This document shows positions 32,821-44,841 of a stretch of 64,000 bases of DNA, piece after piece. The notes beneath the pieces are model-generated. The model was given only the letters and a program-made list of their open reading frames with translations. It made no database searches and was not told where the DNA came from. The position numbers and the translations under genes are program-made. Location of the stretch: the NCBI GenBank assembly GCA_032158295.1, contig CM063248.1, positions 21,291,273-21,355,272 on the forward strand. Direction: 5' to 3'. This DNA is from Pycnopodia helianthoides (taxonomy: Eukaryota > Echinodermata > Asteroidea > Forcipulatida > Asteriidae). Each line of letters begins with the position of its first letter. Within the stretch, counting starts at the first letter, position 1.

Positions 32821-33467
32821 TTAACGGTCCCCTTATATACTTCCCTCTACGAAAGAAAGTGTACTTGTTTTTTGAACGGTCCCCCTGTATACCTCCCTCT
32901 ACAAAAGAAAGTGTACTAGTTTTTTAACGGTCCCTTACATGGTCCTTGCTCTATGCTCGCTCTCGTTTGGCCAACTAGCTGGCCCCTTTATGTAGTGCTC
33001 TTGATGGGTTGGACCATAGAGCTATAGCTCTATGGGTTGGACAGAAGTGTTTGTTTAGTTGGAGATCAGTGGTTAACGGTCCCAATAAATAGCGCCTCCA
33101 TATGGCGACTTTGGTCTAGCTTTGTTAACGGTCCCCATAAATAGCGCCCTCTTTAGGTTGGGTAGTCTTAAACCAGGACGTCTGACGTCATCACTTAGTT
33201 ACACAACCTCGAATTGTGTTACTCGACGCTGCCACAGCTTCGTGCTAATTCCGTCTCGTCCCCCTATTTCACAGCATGCTTTGCGGAGGTTAGGGGGACG
33301 ACATTACGTCACTCTGCCTTTATGAAACTGAGGTTGTCGATTCTCCTTCAACCAAAGGAACAAGGTTGATTTAGACAGGACGTATTTATAGGGGGCGCTA
33401 TTTAAAGGGACCGTTAACTAAACTAAACTCACATAGCCTAAGGGGGCGCTATTTGAGGGGACCGTTA
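32821..33467. mobile_element. Element with iterated TTAACGGTCCC ends, copy A
   Basis: TTAACGGTCCC or close variants recur on the left near 32821, 32874, 32926, 33073 and 33125, often followed by AAATAGCGCC. Inverted forms (GGCGCTATTT...GGGACCGTTAA) occur twice on the right, ending near 33419 and 33467. The inner unit 33125-33419 is a well-formed MITE of about 295 bp; the outer repeats look like added ends. Other copies are at 42960-44897 and, decayed, near 37390-37610. Confidence 0.75.
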
Positions 33468-33487
33468 AAATTTATAACTAAGTACTA

Positions 33488-34404
33488 ATGCTGCAAATGT
33501 AATGTGGGGTAAGGGGGCGGGGGAGGGTAGTTGAAATCAGTACGCATTGTGTTTTATCTTTAGATAACATTTTGAGCTTGCAAAGGACGTTGAGTGGGGT
33601 CGAAACGTCGCCTGCCCTCCTGACCCTTTTCGTCCATTTCTCCAGCAACGAAGCATAATGGGGTGTTGTACGGCAGAGTTTAATATTGGGGAAGGTTGTA
33701 CTTCGTGCGGCAAACACCCAGGGGAAGGGGAATGGCTGAGGAATAAAGTGGAGACACTGATGGAGTAAAACATACAGGAAACAAAAGTACTGTTCAGGAA
33801 GAATATTTTTATTTGGAATATGACGATGTTAATAACTTGATAAACTGTAATACATTACTTGCATTGTACAAAATATGAAATGTAAAATACAGTATGAGAA
33901 ATATATCAAAGCACAATAGGTCAGAACCCAGAAAAATGTGGATGACCCGGTACACTACTTTGTGGAAATGATTGGTAATTTCTGACGACATAAAATTGTG
34001 TGACCTGACTCGATCCACACTGCTTGATGACAGGCCAAAAAGTTTCAGATGTAGGTATAAGTCGAAAGCTATGAAGAAACCAAGAAATTCACAAAATATA
34101 ACGCTATCAATATTTGTGACCAGGCACTTTTAGTGCACTGTCCCTTTAATTAAGGTATTTACTTGTGCAACCCTAAGTACTGTTGTTGCCTAGCAACAAC
34201 CATGTGCAGTGGACTTGGATGTATCCAGCTCTAGGGCTAGTGGCTAGTGCTACTGGTGGTGGTTTCTTGACATTGACCCTGGGGCTGGGAGTCTCTGGGG
34301 GCATTACCGGCTTTGGCTATAGAATGTTCCCACAGATGCAATGCACTGTACTTTGAAGAAAAAAAACAGGACTTTCAGTGATATGATTGATGACAGAGTT
34401 TCTA
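33488..34404. repeat. Dispersed repeat of about 0.9 kb, copy A
   Basis: Nearly identical to 53277-54161 (only scattered differences and small indels). It contains GGGTCGAAACGTC at 33597-33609, a word also found downstream of the Penelope remnant at 5253. The short open frames have no recognisable domain. It may be non-coding sequence of a retroelement. Confidence 0.85.
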
Positions 34405-34624
34405 TACAGTTAACGACGGCAATAACAAGAAAGTCTGTGGGGGGTGCATCTTTTGGTTATGTATCTCCCTCGCTGGTACCAGTGTGTGGCATGGATGGCA
34501 GTGGATACCGATTGTGGTAAGTTCTGAATAAGCAAGATTAAATTTTGTAATAACAATTTTTTGGAGAGTATACTGAGTAGCAAATTAGCATCATGATCAA
34601 CGGTCCATTATAATGATTGCTAGT

Positions 34625-34802
34625 CATCTCGCCCCCCCCCCTGCAAAGTCGCCCCTGCAAAGTCGACCCCTCACAAGCTCGCCCCCTCCAGGTACAAACT
34701 CGCCCCCTCGCAATGTCGCCCCCTACAAAGTTGCCCCTCGCCAGAGTCGCCCCCGACAAAGTCGCTCCCTTAACAACAAAGTCGCCCCCTGACACAGTCG
34801 CA
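34625..34802. repeat. Minisatellite, CAAAGTCGCCCCCT units
   Basis: About ten imperfect units of roughly 15-20 bp such as ACAAAGTCGCCCCCT. This is the inverted relative of the array at 3985-4095. Overlapping open frames are repeat translations. Confidence 0.85.
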
Positions 34803-35750
34803 TCCTATGCATTTTTTTGCTATTGTTGCAATTATTTTCTAAATTTTCTAAATTTTGTTGTTTTTTAACTTGATTCAAGAAAGGGAATCCTTAAAGACTT
34901 TTTAACATTTTTGTTGAGGGTAAATAACGTGATAACTTTTACTAATTGAAAAACAACAAATTTTCTCCCGTTGTAACCCGCTGTGCAGCTTCTGCAGAAT
35001 GACTGATCCCTTGGGAGCAATGCAAAGACAGCCGGCCTCTATGACATCGACATGAAGCTGACCGTGCAGGAGCAGTTCAGCACAGGATACGATCGACAAA
35101 GCGAATTATACTGACTTGGAAACTGGAGTTTTAATTGGCTATTAGAAGTGCCCACCAAGAAAAATGAAGCACCCCCTTGTGCTACCCTAAAATGTTTGCC
35201 TAGTTTCGGCGATACGACTGGGCCACAGCCGGCTGGTGGGCACTAGGGCGAAGCATGGCAGCAGAAAAGGAGCAAGCGTGCCAATATGGTGGAGCATCAA
35301 CCATTGTATGGACGAAATTTGACAGGGTATGTATAGGGGAATAAGAATAATACAAATTAAATTGTTTTGACTCCAAATATGTTTCATGCGAATCCAATCG
35401 GTTGGCAGACTAATTAATTTAGTCTAGGTGTTTGATTATTGTCAGTGGCCAGATTTGTCTGTGACAGAGATCCGTCACTCACACGTCGACTTGTCATGGC
35501 ACTCTGTGTAGAGTTGTCTCACTGAGGACTTGTCAAGCTGTTGAGTTGTTTCACTGTCAAGTTGTCCAACGGGCTAGATGTCTGAACTTCCACTCCATCC
35601 TCCCGGTGGTTGGGACCATCTGAAAGGTGGAGGTTTACAATTTTTGCATGGTCATACTTCTTCTTCTTATCGTGTCCACACACAGTAGATATTGTGTTTC
35701 AGTCAGAACTGGACATAGTTCCTAGTAATATCATTGTACTCTGCAAGGTC
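34803..35750. other. Unassigned DNA
   Basis: No gene recognised. A - strand frame at 34902-35099 has protein-like composition (ELLLHGQLHVDVIEAGCLC) but no family or splice context I can name. Confidence 0.4.
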
Positions 35751-36050
35751 CTAAGGTTTGCATTCTTGCTCCAGTAGGGGGCATCGCAGAAGGTGCTCCA
35801 TAGTTTGTGGCTTCGTATTACATATGCAGGTCACGCATTCAGAGTTTAGGTGTCCCCACTTCTTGAGAGACACTTTGCACCGTCCAGTTGATGTTCTTAG
35901 TCTGTTGAGGCACTTCCATTCAGCCCAACTTGAGTCAGCACCAGGAGGGAGTTCTTCTGAAGCACTTAGCGGCATGGATGTATGTTTTAGGTCAAAGTTT
36001 ACCAAGTCTCTCATCCTACATGGCAGTTCGGAGAACCCCGGCTTCTGCAC
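35751..36050 (-). pseudogene. 3' end fragment of a non-LTR retrotransposon
   Basis: The frame contains NRLRTSTGRCKVSLKKWG followed by C-x-C and QTMEHLLRCPLL, a Cys-Cys-His-Cys arrangement typical of the C-terminus of many LINE polyproteins. No reverse transcriptase core is attached, so it is a fragment. Beyond it the DNA shows no further LINE motifs. Confidence 0.6.
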
Positions 36051-37996
36051 TTGGTTTGACTTTGTTGAGGAAGCTTTTCCTGGTCATACTAATTACCGAA
36101 ACTCAAGACAACTTGGCCAACTCAACAAGACAACTCAAGACAATTTACCATGAACTCTTCTGTTCTTTGGAATGTACAAATTGATGGTAGTAACTTGTAA
36201 ACTAAGATTCTGACTACATTTTTCACATGGGTCCCCATTTATTAGTTAGCCACCCTTTCCTACAACTCTCATTAACACCCCCATGGCATAGTCCTGCACT
36301 TGTTTTATCCTCTAAATTTGGTAATTTAATATCTACATGTTTTTACGTCTGTCCAGCGCAGTACATTTGGACTGTACCATTTAGATATTTACAGTCCAGC
36401 AATGCTCCACAATTCAAAGAGCACCCTCTGTTGGGAGACAATTATATACTTTTTTGTTTGTTTTGGTTATATTAATTATATTAATAATTAAGTCATCATG
36501 ACTCATGCAGACCAACTTCCTATCCTGCTATTTTTTATTTCTTCATTTAGTGATATTTTTGAGTAGTATACTAAAACAATTAAAGAGAGAGAAATTATGT
36601 GGATCTTTCATGTTTATTACTAAATGTTACCTATAATGGTATGGTCAAAGTGCAATGCCCATGTGCGATGACCTTGTGCGATGACCTTGTGTCAGATAAC
36701 AGCAAACAAAAAACATTGATAAACCATTAATAATCACCAATTTGTTTGTTTGTTGCTTCATTATAATGTATTCTCCTACACTGTAAGCACACACAGGTAG
36801 AATTCATGTTAATTTTGAGTATTTTTGATACATGTTGTCTTGTGTTGTCTTGAGAGGTTGAGTTGTATGCTAGGTGGTACCACAACTAACATTTATTTTG
36901 TTTATAAGCAAAGAATTAAGCAGTAAGCATAGCTATGAAATTGGACCCTTGAGCAAAAATATCAAGTTAAATTATTTCATTATTCTTGTTTACTAACTTC
37001 AGTTATCCATTTGAAGACTTTGAGGTGATGACCCAGGACCAGGAGCATGACTGCCATTGAGTACTGACTGCCATGAATTATCATCTGCTGGACACCCACT
37101 GAAGATTACTCACATGGCATGCTTTTAAAAAAGGTAATTAATTCAACGACAAACATTTGGCAGGGTATTTCCTGTGTCTTGGCATGTTTGGGTGCGAAAG
37201 TGCATTCTTAACTTTGGCTTGGCTGGGTTGAATAGACTGCCTAGTTCAGCAGTCTGTGTAAGAAAGTTTTCCAATGGACACTTTTTCTCCTTTGATTGGT
37301 CAGCTCGCTATAACGGTTCTTCTCACCATAGAGCAAGGTCTCACAACCTTGTTTCATTGGCTTTTATTTCCTTCAATTGTCGCAACTTTTCTCCCAGGGT
37401 GCCTTGCTCGAGGTAAAGGGGACGTTGTTAAGGCGCATTGAAGATAAGGTTGTCGATTCTTGTGACACCCAAAAGATGGTTGAGTTAAACTAGACATAAC
37501 CTATAGGGGGCGCTTATTAAAGAGACCTTTAACTGAATTAAACTTAGCCCCTCTAGGGGGCATTGCTTTAGCCTAACTGTCAGGGGGTGGTATTTAAGGG
37601 GAACATTAAATAAACAAGGTCCACAAAATTATTATTAATGTGCATATCCCTTTCAGTTGTATGGGCTTAATGTTCTGAATAAACAAAGTGAGAACTTACA
37701 ATAAACCTTTGGTTTCTCTCTCTTTTGAAGTTGCTTCTATTAACCTGAACTGAAGCTGAAGTGATGATGACCACTCAACTCACTACACTACACTGGCCCC
37801 ATTAAAGGTGTCAACATGCTGGGCTCCCTCCGCTTCTTGAAGGAGTCAGTACGGAGGAAGAAGGGAAAAGGAGTGTCATGACTGACCAAGGAGCTGGTAC
37901 TGCTTTTTTGCAATGGTAAGTTTCATTCAAGGATGCAAGTCGCTCATACCTTTTCAATTGATGATTGCTGAATTGAAGTGGCTGTCTGGACAGTTC
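36051..37996. other. Repeat-derived DNA, no gene
   Basis: The segment at about 36953-37110 (GCAAAAATATCAAGTTAAA and on) resembles 39872-40030. About 37390-37610 resembles a decayed TTAACGGTCCC element, with GGGGGCGCTTATTAAAG. No host gene seen. Confidence 0.45.
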
Positions 37997-39867
37997 CAAT
38001 AGACCAATTGCGCGACCAATGTTTACATATCATCACAATACTTATAGTAGGGCAAGTCATCTCAGCAGATGGCAAAGATGTGCAGAGACTATGTTGTACA
38101 CCGACAGTCGTCTTTATTTTTGTAAATAATAATACAGTTTACTAAACCCTTTTTATTCAAGTTGTATGTTGTGACATTGATTTTAATCACATTACTGTTT
38201 CCAGTATTCTACTGCAAAAGAGGTTTATTTGAGTTATGCACTATCGTCGTTAGACAACAATGTAGCCACCTGGTCTTTTACTTGTTATGTAAATACTGTA
38301 ATTAAAGTAAACAGCGTTGGAAAAGTGAACATTTAACCTTGCAGAATTCCAAATAGACTAAAGAACTACACAGTTTTGGAAAGCCTTTTCTTTCGGATGT
38401 TTTCAGCTTCAACATTGTGACATTCTTATGTTGAAAGGTGTGTCATCCCGATTTTCTGTGTAATTACCATATCATGAACATAACATTCTTTGTAAAATTT
38501 CCAAGACTAGCTGGAGCTGTAGCTTTAATCAGCCACTCCGGTAAGGTCCCTGGTACAAACTCTGGAATATTCTTCAAAGATTTTGAGAAAGAAGACCATT
38601 GATTGAATAAACAAATGCAACAATCATCACATTTTTTACAACATTTTCATTCATTCATTCATTTCATTCATTTCTTTTATTTGTCTCAAATCGTGGCCCG
38701 GAGGCCAAATTCCAAAAGACAATAACATTAAAACAATAAAATAGCAATAAAAAAAGAAATAGTAGAAGAAAAAAAAAGAAGTAAAAATAGCAAAATGCTA
38801 GGCAAGAAAAACAAACAAATTATCGTAAACTAAAAACACAAAACCAGGGAGACAAAACAATACGCAAAGAAAAATCACGCAGGGCCGGCATTTAAAATGT
38901 TAATGAAGTAAGGGATGGGACTTTGTTGGAAGCGCTTGGTTCTAATAGGGAATTGAGTTATGTGGTTACTGTTCCTTAGGTTCCTACCATGACTTGCTAG
39001 CCTCGTAGGGGGGAGTAAGTGAGAGGTTCTTGAATTAGCACCAAGTGTTTTAGCAAATTTTAAGCAATGTGCGACCCTTCTACTATCTAGTGCATCCAAG
39101 TTACATAGATTGAGCACATCCAAGTATGAAGTGTACTGATTCCCCATGATGGTCCTACAAGCTCGTTTCTGTATCCTTTCAAGATCATCAGTTTGCTTTT
39201 TGGTTAAACTAGAATGCCATATCACATCTGCGTACTCGACCATAGGTCTGACATAACTGTTGTAAACAACCAAAAGTTCCTCGTGATCAAAGCCAAATCG
39301 TTTAAGTGATCTCAACATGAAGAGGCGTCTGTTAGCTTGTTTTACCATATGATCAACTTGGGCCTCCCACTTAAGATCATCTTGAAACCAGAGGCCTAGA
39401 ACCTTGGCTTTGTTGACATACTGGAGCTGTTCAGAACCAATGTACAAATCAGTATGTATAGGGGCAGATTTACTGAAACACACTTCAAGAGCCTGGCTTT
39501 TACAAGGATTTAATTTCAGGTGATTATGATTACCCCAATCTGAGAATTCATCCAAATCATTTTGTAAACTGGACATGCCATTGATTTTCTTATTTTCAGC
39601 GAAGGTAAGATCATCGACATATTTCCAATATTCGGAATTAGCACTCAGAGCGGCATCGTTAATCAAAACTTTGAACCCCACAGGACCTAATTTGGTGCCT
39701 TGTGGGACGCCACCATTCAGAACAACATAATCAGAAGTACCATTGTTAAACCTGACACATTGCTCACGGCCGTGACACAATGACACTTTCCCATGGAGGA
39801 CGCATTGTTTGTTAATGTTTGATACCCACTATAGGTCACGTGACTTGAAAGCGCAATCGGTCTATTG
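37997..39867. mobile_element. Element with CAATAGACC-ATTGCGC ends, split by a LINE
   Basis: CAATAGACCAATTGCGC at 37997 is matched by the inverse GCGCAATCGGTCTATTG ending at 39867, with one mismatch. The LINE at 38645-39790 lies between them. The simplest reading is an older inverted-repeat element that received a LINE insertion. The inner host sequence has no open frame of note. Confidence 0.5.
38645..39790 (-). mobile_element. 5'-truncated LINE, intact C-terminal frame
   Basis: An uninterrupted 303-residue frame (38875-39786) begins inside the reverse transcriptase: GGVPQGTKLGPVGF (motif B), KYVDDLTFAE (motif C, YVDD), then VLGLWFQDDLKWEAQVD and a thumb region ending with short basic segments. 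Motif A and the endonuclease are missing. The 3' side ends in a TGAA/ATGAA microsatellite at 38645-38680, the kind of tail seen in CR1/L2-type elements. The open frame suggests a younger insertion than the one in LIAS. Confidence 0.88.
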
Positions 39868-40264
39868 AACAAAAATATCAAGTTAAAAAATCTTGTTATT
39901 CTTTTACCAACTTAAGTTACCCAAAGACTTTGAAGCGATGACTCAGCTCCAAGAGCATGTCTACACAGACTACTATCGTGATTGCCACAAATGTTCTTCT
40001 GCTGGAAACCCACTGAAGTGACCAAAATGATATTTACAAATAAAAGGTAACTTTTAAATTGGGCACAAGTGGTCAGTTTCTCTCCCTGCCAAAAAAAAAA
40101 GGGAAAAACAAAATAACTGGGTGTGCCATTGCCAAGTCGCCCCTACTGACAATATTTGTGTCTATTTAACTCTTTTATACAAAATTTCTGTCTCCCTCTC
40201 TTGCTTTTTATACATATCGTCTTGACATACGCGAATCTCTGTAGTTTTTTTTATAGTTTTTTTT

Positions 40265-40617
40265 CAATGAGATATCGCCTAACTCACAAGGCCGAACGGC
40301 CACTCAAAGTGAGGGCTACACTTAACTGATTTGGGCTGTTGACCCAAATCAACTGACACCAGAGTCACGTTGCCACCTACTCCTGGGACTGAAACAGGGT
40401 TACCCCCTTCACAGTCCGTAAGGATGTAGGCATGGGTATCATCCACTGGGAGCCTGGCTGGTAGAGCAGAATGCACTACCTTTTCAACTTTTTACGAAGC
40501 AATTATGGTTAAGTGCCTTGCTCAAGGGCACAAGTGTCATGACCGGGAATCGAACCCACACTGTGCTGCTGACAACACCAGAGCTTGGGTCCGGTGAACT
40601 AGACCACTTGGCCACGA
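40265..40617 (-). mobile_element. tRNA-derived SINE, copy 1
   Basis: Read on the - strand, the head has the A-box-like TGGCCAAGTGGTCTAG and B box GGTTCGATTCCCG, followed by a body with CCCTTGAGCAAGGCACTTAA, a phrase common in animal SINE tails. It matches the + strand copy at 63381-63720 across the full length. Open frames within both copies are translations of the SINE. Confidence 0.85.
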
Positions 40618-41145
40618 CATGTAAGCATTACAAGTCTATCAGTCTGTCACAGTTCCCTATGATACATCTTTATTCGGGTTATGGAGGTCTGGCATGAACA
40701 TTGTGCATTTTAACCATGCGAAATGTTGTTGCACAACTCTTGTGCAAAATCTACTACAATTATGCATTATGGACAGCAGTGAAAGACAATAAAAAACCTG
40801 TTAAGATCTATAACCATCATCGTGAAACAGCTTTAAGATTCAGTAAAATTGTGTAATTGAATCAATTTTTCAGTTTTATTCAAAAGCAATAGACAGAAGG
40901 GGAAATAGAAAATGGGTGCTGAATATTTTGTTTACAAGCCTACTTCAGGGCCAATGACCAATTTTTCAGAGAAAAAGCAAATATTCCTTTTATCACTATC
41001 ATCATTTTTTTCTTGGCATTCAAGAATCAAAAATTCAAGAAGGATTTATCAATTCTTTGATCAGAAATAAAACTTTTATGTCATTTATTTCTTTCTTTAC
41101 ATTGTAGGTACGAGTCTTACATGTATCTGCAGGCAATGTTAGCGC

Positions 41146-42000
41146 TTAAAGGCAGTGGATACTCAACAATACATTACCATAAAAAACTTACTTGGTACAG
41201 AGCACCTGAGAGCTGCTAATAGTATAAAACATTGTGAGAAACAACTAACTCTGAAGTAATGTAGTGTTTGAGAAAGTATGGAAGCCTGTTAGTGCCACCT
41301 TTATTTTATTTTTGAATGCAGTTATTTATATTTTTGAAAACAGTTAAAAAAAATTAAAACAGTTAAAAATATAAATAAATTCTATGAAAATATAAATAAA
41401 TGCAATGAAAATATAAATAAATGCAATGAAAATATAAATAAATGCACTGAAAATATAAATAAATGCAGAACCAAAAGTTACTAAAAATAGACTGCGCGTC
41501 CTACGGCCTTTGTGAAACGGGTCATTTGACTATCAGGCCTGTATTCGATGTTGTACTGAGGCCTGCGACCCAAACTTGGTTTCGTAAATTTCCTGCTCTG
41601 AAATATTTCCTGAAATAAAATTAACTGCTCTCGGAAATATAATTAGCTGCATTGAAAGTATAAATAACTGCATTCAAAATATAAATAACTGCACTCAAAA
41701 TATAAATAATTGCATTCAAAAATAAAATAAAGGTGCCACTAACGGGCTTTCGTAGGAAAGAAATAATTTCTCACTAACATATTTGAATCTGAGAAAGGCT
41801 TCAGGTATGAAGCCTTTCTAGGCATTTTAAAGCACACAATTCTACACAACAAGGGTGTTTTTTCTGTCATTATTTTTTTCACAACTTTGATGACCAATTG
41901 AGCCCAAATATCACAAGTTTTTTATTTTATGCATATGTTGGGATACACCAAGTGAGTAAACTGGTCTTTGACAATTACCAAAAGTATATTTTGCGTTTAA
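41146..42000. mobile_element. TTAA-type MITE with a nested fold-back
   Basis: The outer ends read TTAAAGGCAGTGGATAC on the left and CAATTACCAAAAG...TTTAA on the right. Inside it, about 41288-41745, inverted arms (TAGTGCCACCTTTATTTTAT and inverse) enclose several 21 bp units of the type GAAAATATAAATAAATGCA on both sides of a unique centre. The nested part appears younger. Confidence 0.6.
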
Positions 42001-43328
42001 CCAGGAACGAGAAGTCATCAGAAGAAACACCATCCTACGGTAGTAATGATAAACCCTTTGGATATTATTATAAACATATCACAATTTCTTCTCTTTTTTT
42101 TCCTTCCTCCAAGCGAACCTAAAATCAAACCAACATTTCTTTGTGAAAAGAGTGCATCAGTCATTTTTAGTTTTGGTACTTATGAAAAAAAATGCTGGGA
42201 AGACACATGAGAGTATAAACCGTGAACATTTTTTTATAATATTTCATGAATTATAATTTGGAAAAACTAATGATGTAAAAGTTATTGGTGATATGTTTCG
42301 TCCTTAGTTTTACCAAATTTTTGGGGGGACTCATTCATTGACAAACAAGAGAAAAACCTCCTCAACCACAAAAGGCTATTTGTAATTAAATTTGTCTGTG
42401 CAACTCTCTACTTTAATTTTTTATTTTGAACATTTATTTGTTTGCTGATAAAAAATAAATAAATTAAATATCGAAGCAATTTGTAAATAATTTATTGTAA
42501 ATGAAGTTATTGGTGAATGTTTACAACAAGTACAGTGCTCTTGTTTTTGATCAACTATTTTGTTATTAAAAGTTTTACATTGTTATAAGAATTCTCTTGC
42601 AAAACAGATTGTTGTTTCAGTGTGAATGTGTTGAATACCTTAAATTTAATAAATTATCAAGTCAGATTTGGGCATGAAAATGTGAGCATGTAAAATTCTT
42701 TTATCGGTATTGACTGTTGAGTTACTTATCAATAGTTATTCACTCAATCTAATAAATTGAGTGTAAGTGAAGATAAGAATAAGATAATCTTGATTACACA
42801 AATTTTTGTGAATACAAGTTTTTGCTTTCTATTCTTCTTCACACAAGTCTTTCAAATTAACTGTGTCCATAAATAATATTCGACGGCAATATTAAGAAGG
42901 TCGAAGCATAGCATCAGAGGGATCTTAAAGTTTATAACCAGGGTGCGTAAATAGCGCTCTTGTTTGAACAACTTTTCTTGACGGTCCCCTTGTTGTACAC
43001 AGACTGGGGTCACCTGTCTTTATCATCCGCGAGGATGACACAGGGCCAATGATCTCATTTGATAAACCAATGATATCATTGGATAAACTTGCAGTGACAT
43101 AAGCTTTTCATATCTGTGTCATGATTGCTCCGCTCCGAAAAGACGTGTTTGTCAGCTTGAACCGGACTGTTTGACGTCATCAACTAGTTGCACAACCTCG
43201 TTTCGTGGTCAAAGACGCTGCCACGCTAATAATTCGTCCAACAGCTTCGTGCTCACTAGCTAATTTACTTTCGTCCCCCTATCTCCCAGCATGCTTTGCT
43301 CGAGGACAGGGGGACGATGTTACGGCAC

Positions 43329-43539
43329 CATTCGCTCGGCCCCAGCGGCCTATCCAGGACCACTGGGATGGGCTAATCAGCTTGCACAGATTCTTGTTTA
43401 GAAAGTACGTCATGTGTGCAGTGCTTTGCAGTGTGAGTGTGATGCATGATGGGACTGAGCATAAACCAATGAGTGTGCTTGATACGTTTGCCTATCCCAG
43501 CGCCTTTGGTTTTAAGGCAAGGTGCTGGGGACGAGCGAA
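43329..43539. mobile_element. hAT-like MITE with 8 bp duplication TACGGCAC
   Basis: Ends CATTCGCTCGGCCCCAGCG and its inverse (CGCTGGGGACGAGCGAA, with changes) bound 211 bp. TACGGCAC at 43321-43328 and 43540-43547 is the target duplication; the uninterrupted copy A has a single related word at that point. An 8 bp duplication is characteristic of hAT transposons. Confidence 0.8.
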
Positions 43540-43658
43540 TACGGCACACTGCCTTTATGGGGTTGAGGTTGTCCTTTATTCATTAAACCAAAGGAACAAG
43601 GTTGATATATACTGAACGTAATCTTTGGTGGCGCTATTTATAGGGACCGTTAGCTAAA

Positions 43659-44841
43659 CTTCGCTCGTCCCCAGCGCCTTGCCTTAAAACCAAAGGCGCT
43701 GGGATGGGCAAACGTATCGTTATACGTTAATGCTCAGTCCCATGCAAGCTGATTAGCCCATCCCAGCGGTCCTGGATAGGCCGCCGCCGCTGGCGAATTT
43801 TTTTTTTCCCAGCGCGGTAAAGGCCAAAATTTGCATACCTCGCTCCCATTGGCTGGGGTCCGTAAACATAAGCTTCATGACATCATATCAAATAGCAGCT
43901 GCACAGAACCGCTCATCACACATCACTATTCGCAGGCCAGTTTGCTACACAGTCTAGCAGCAGAATGTACACGTCTCGAGTCGAAAAGTTAAAACAAACA
44001 GAAACAGTTTGAATATGCCTTGTCCAACACGACTTGAAAGGGATATACCGGCTGTCGCATTATTGTTAGTAGTATTATATAACTATAAATAGGGTCTGTG
44101 TTATTATTATTATTATTATTATTATAACGGCAAATAATTAATTAGACACAAAAAAAGAAACAAAACACACGATGTAAATGAGAAAATAACAATGTTTACA
44201 CAAGTACCTTGGAACAATAAAAAAAAAATGAGGAGAGTCAGGATAAGAATAATCTTGAAGGATAAAGTTAGAATATGAATGGTTTCTTGAGGGGGGGGGG
44301 TAAGTCTAGATTTAGAAATGATGTCACAGAGTATAAGATCAGTGACATATCATTTCCTAGAAATCGGATGAGGTAATGGTCAACAGGGGATTAATGGTCA
44401 GTACTGGGGGACCTCGAGGTCATAGCCTAAGACTATGTGTGTGTGGTGTGTTTGCTGAGAAATGAGAGTGAGCCTTGAAATGACGGATGGGCCACCTGTT
44501 GACATGATGTTGTGATTATTGGGGGAATAGTGAATTTTGTAGGGAAATCAGCCTTATTGACATTCAATTTATTTGCTTCAGTTTTGGATCACAAACCAAG
44601 TAATCCGTATTCAAAGAAGGACGACAGTCATCTACAATGAGACGTTTACACTCACGTCCATGATCGCACTGAGTATTTGATGCACTGCATGCACGTGCAC
44701 GTTGTGTAACATGTACTAACATGGAAGGGCTTTTCAACTTGAATAATTCAGCATCATCCAGCCAATGGGAAACGAAAATGCAAATGATGGCCTTTACCAC
44801 GCTGGGAATTTTTTTTTCGCAGGCCGCTGGGGCCGAGCGAA
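43659..44841. mobile_element. hAT-like element, 1.2 kb, non-autonomous
   Basis: Has the same kind of ends as the 211 bp element (CTTCGCTCGTCCCCAGCG and GGCCGCTGGGGCCGAGCGAA) and is flanked by TAGCTAAA(CT) at 43651 and 44842. Its first 130 bp are the inverted counterpart of the small element, which therefore looks like a deletion derivative of the same family. The interior has an ATT microsatellite near 44101-44125 and no recognisable transposase. Confidence 0.78.

Noticed and set aside
40279..40476. Two similar small proteins here and at 63524-63718
   Set aside because: The resemblance comes from both lying in copies of one tRNA-derived SINE.
43205..43615. 136-residue + strand frame
   Set aside because: Spans the junctions of nested transposons; no domain and no coding support.
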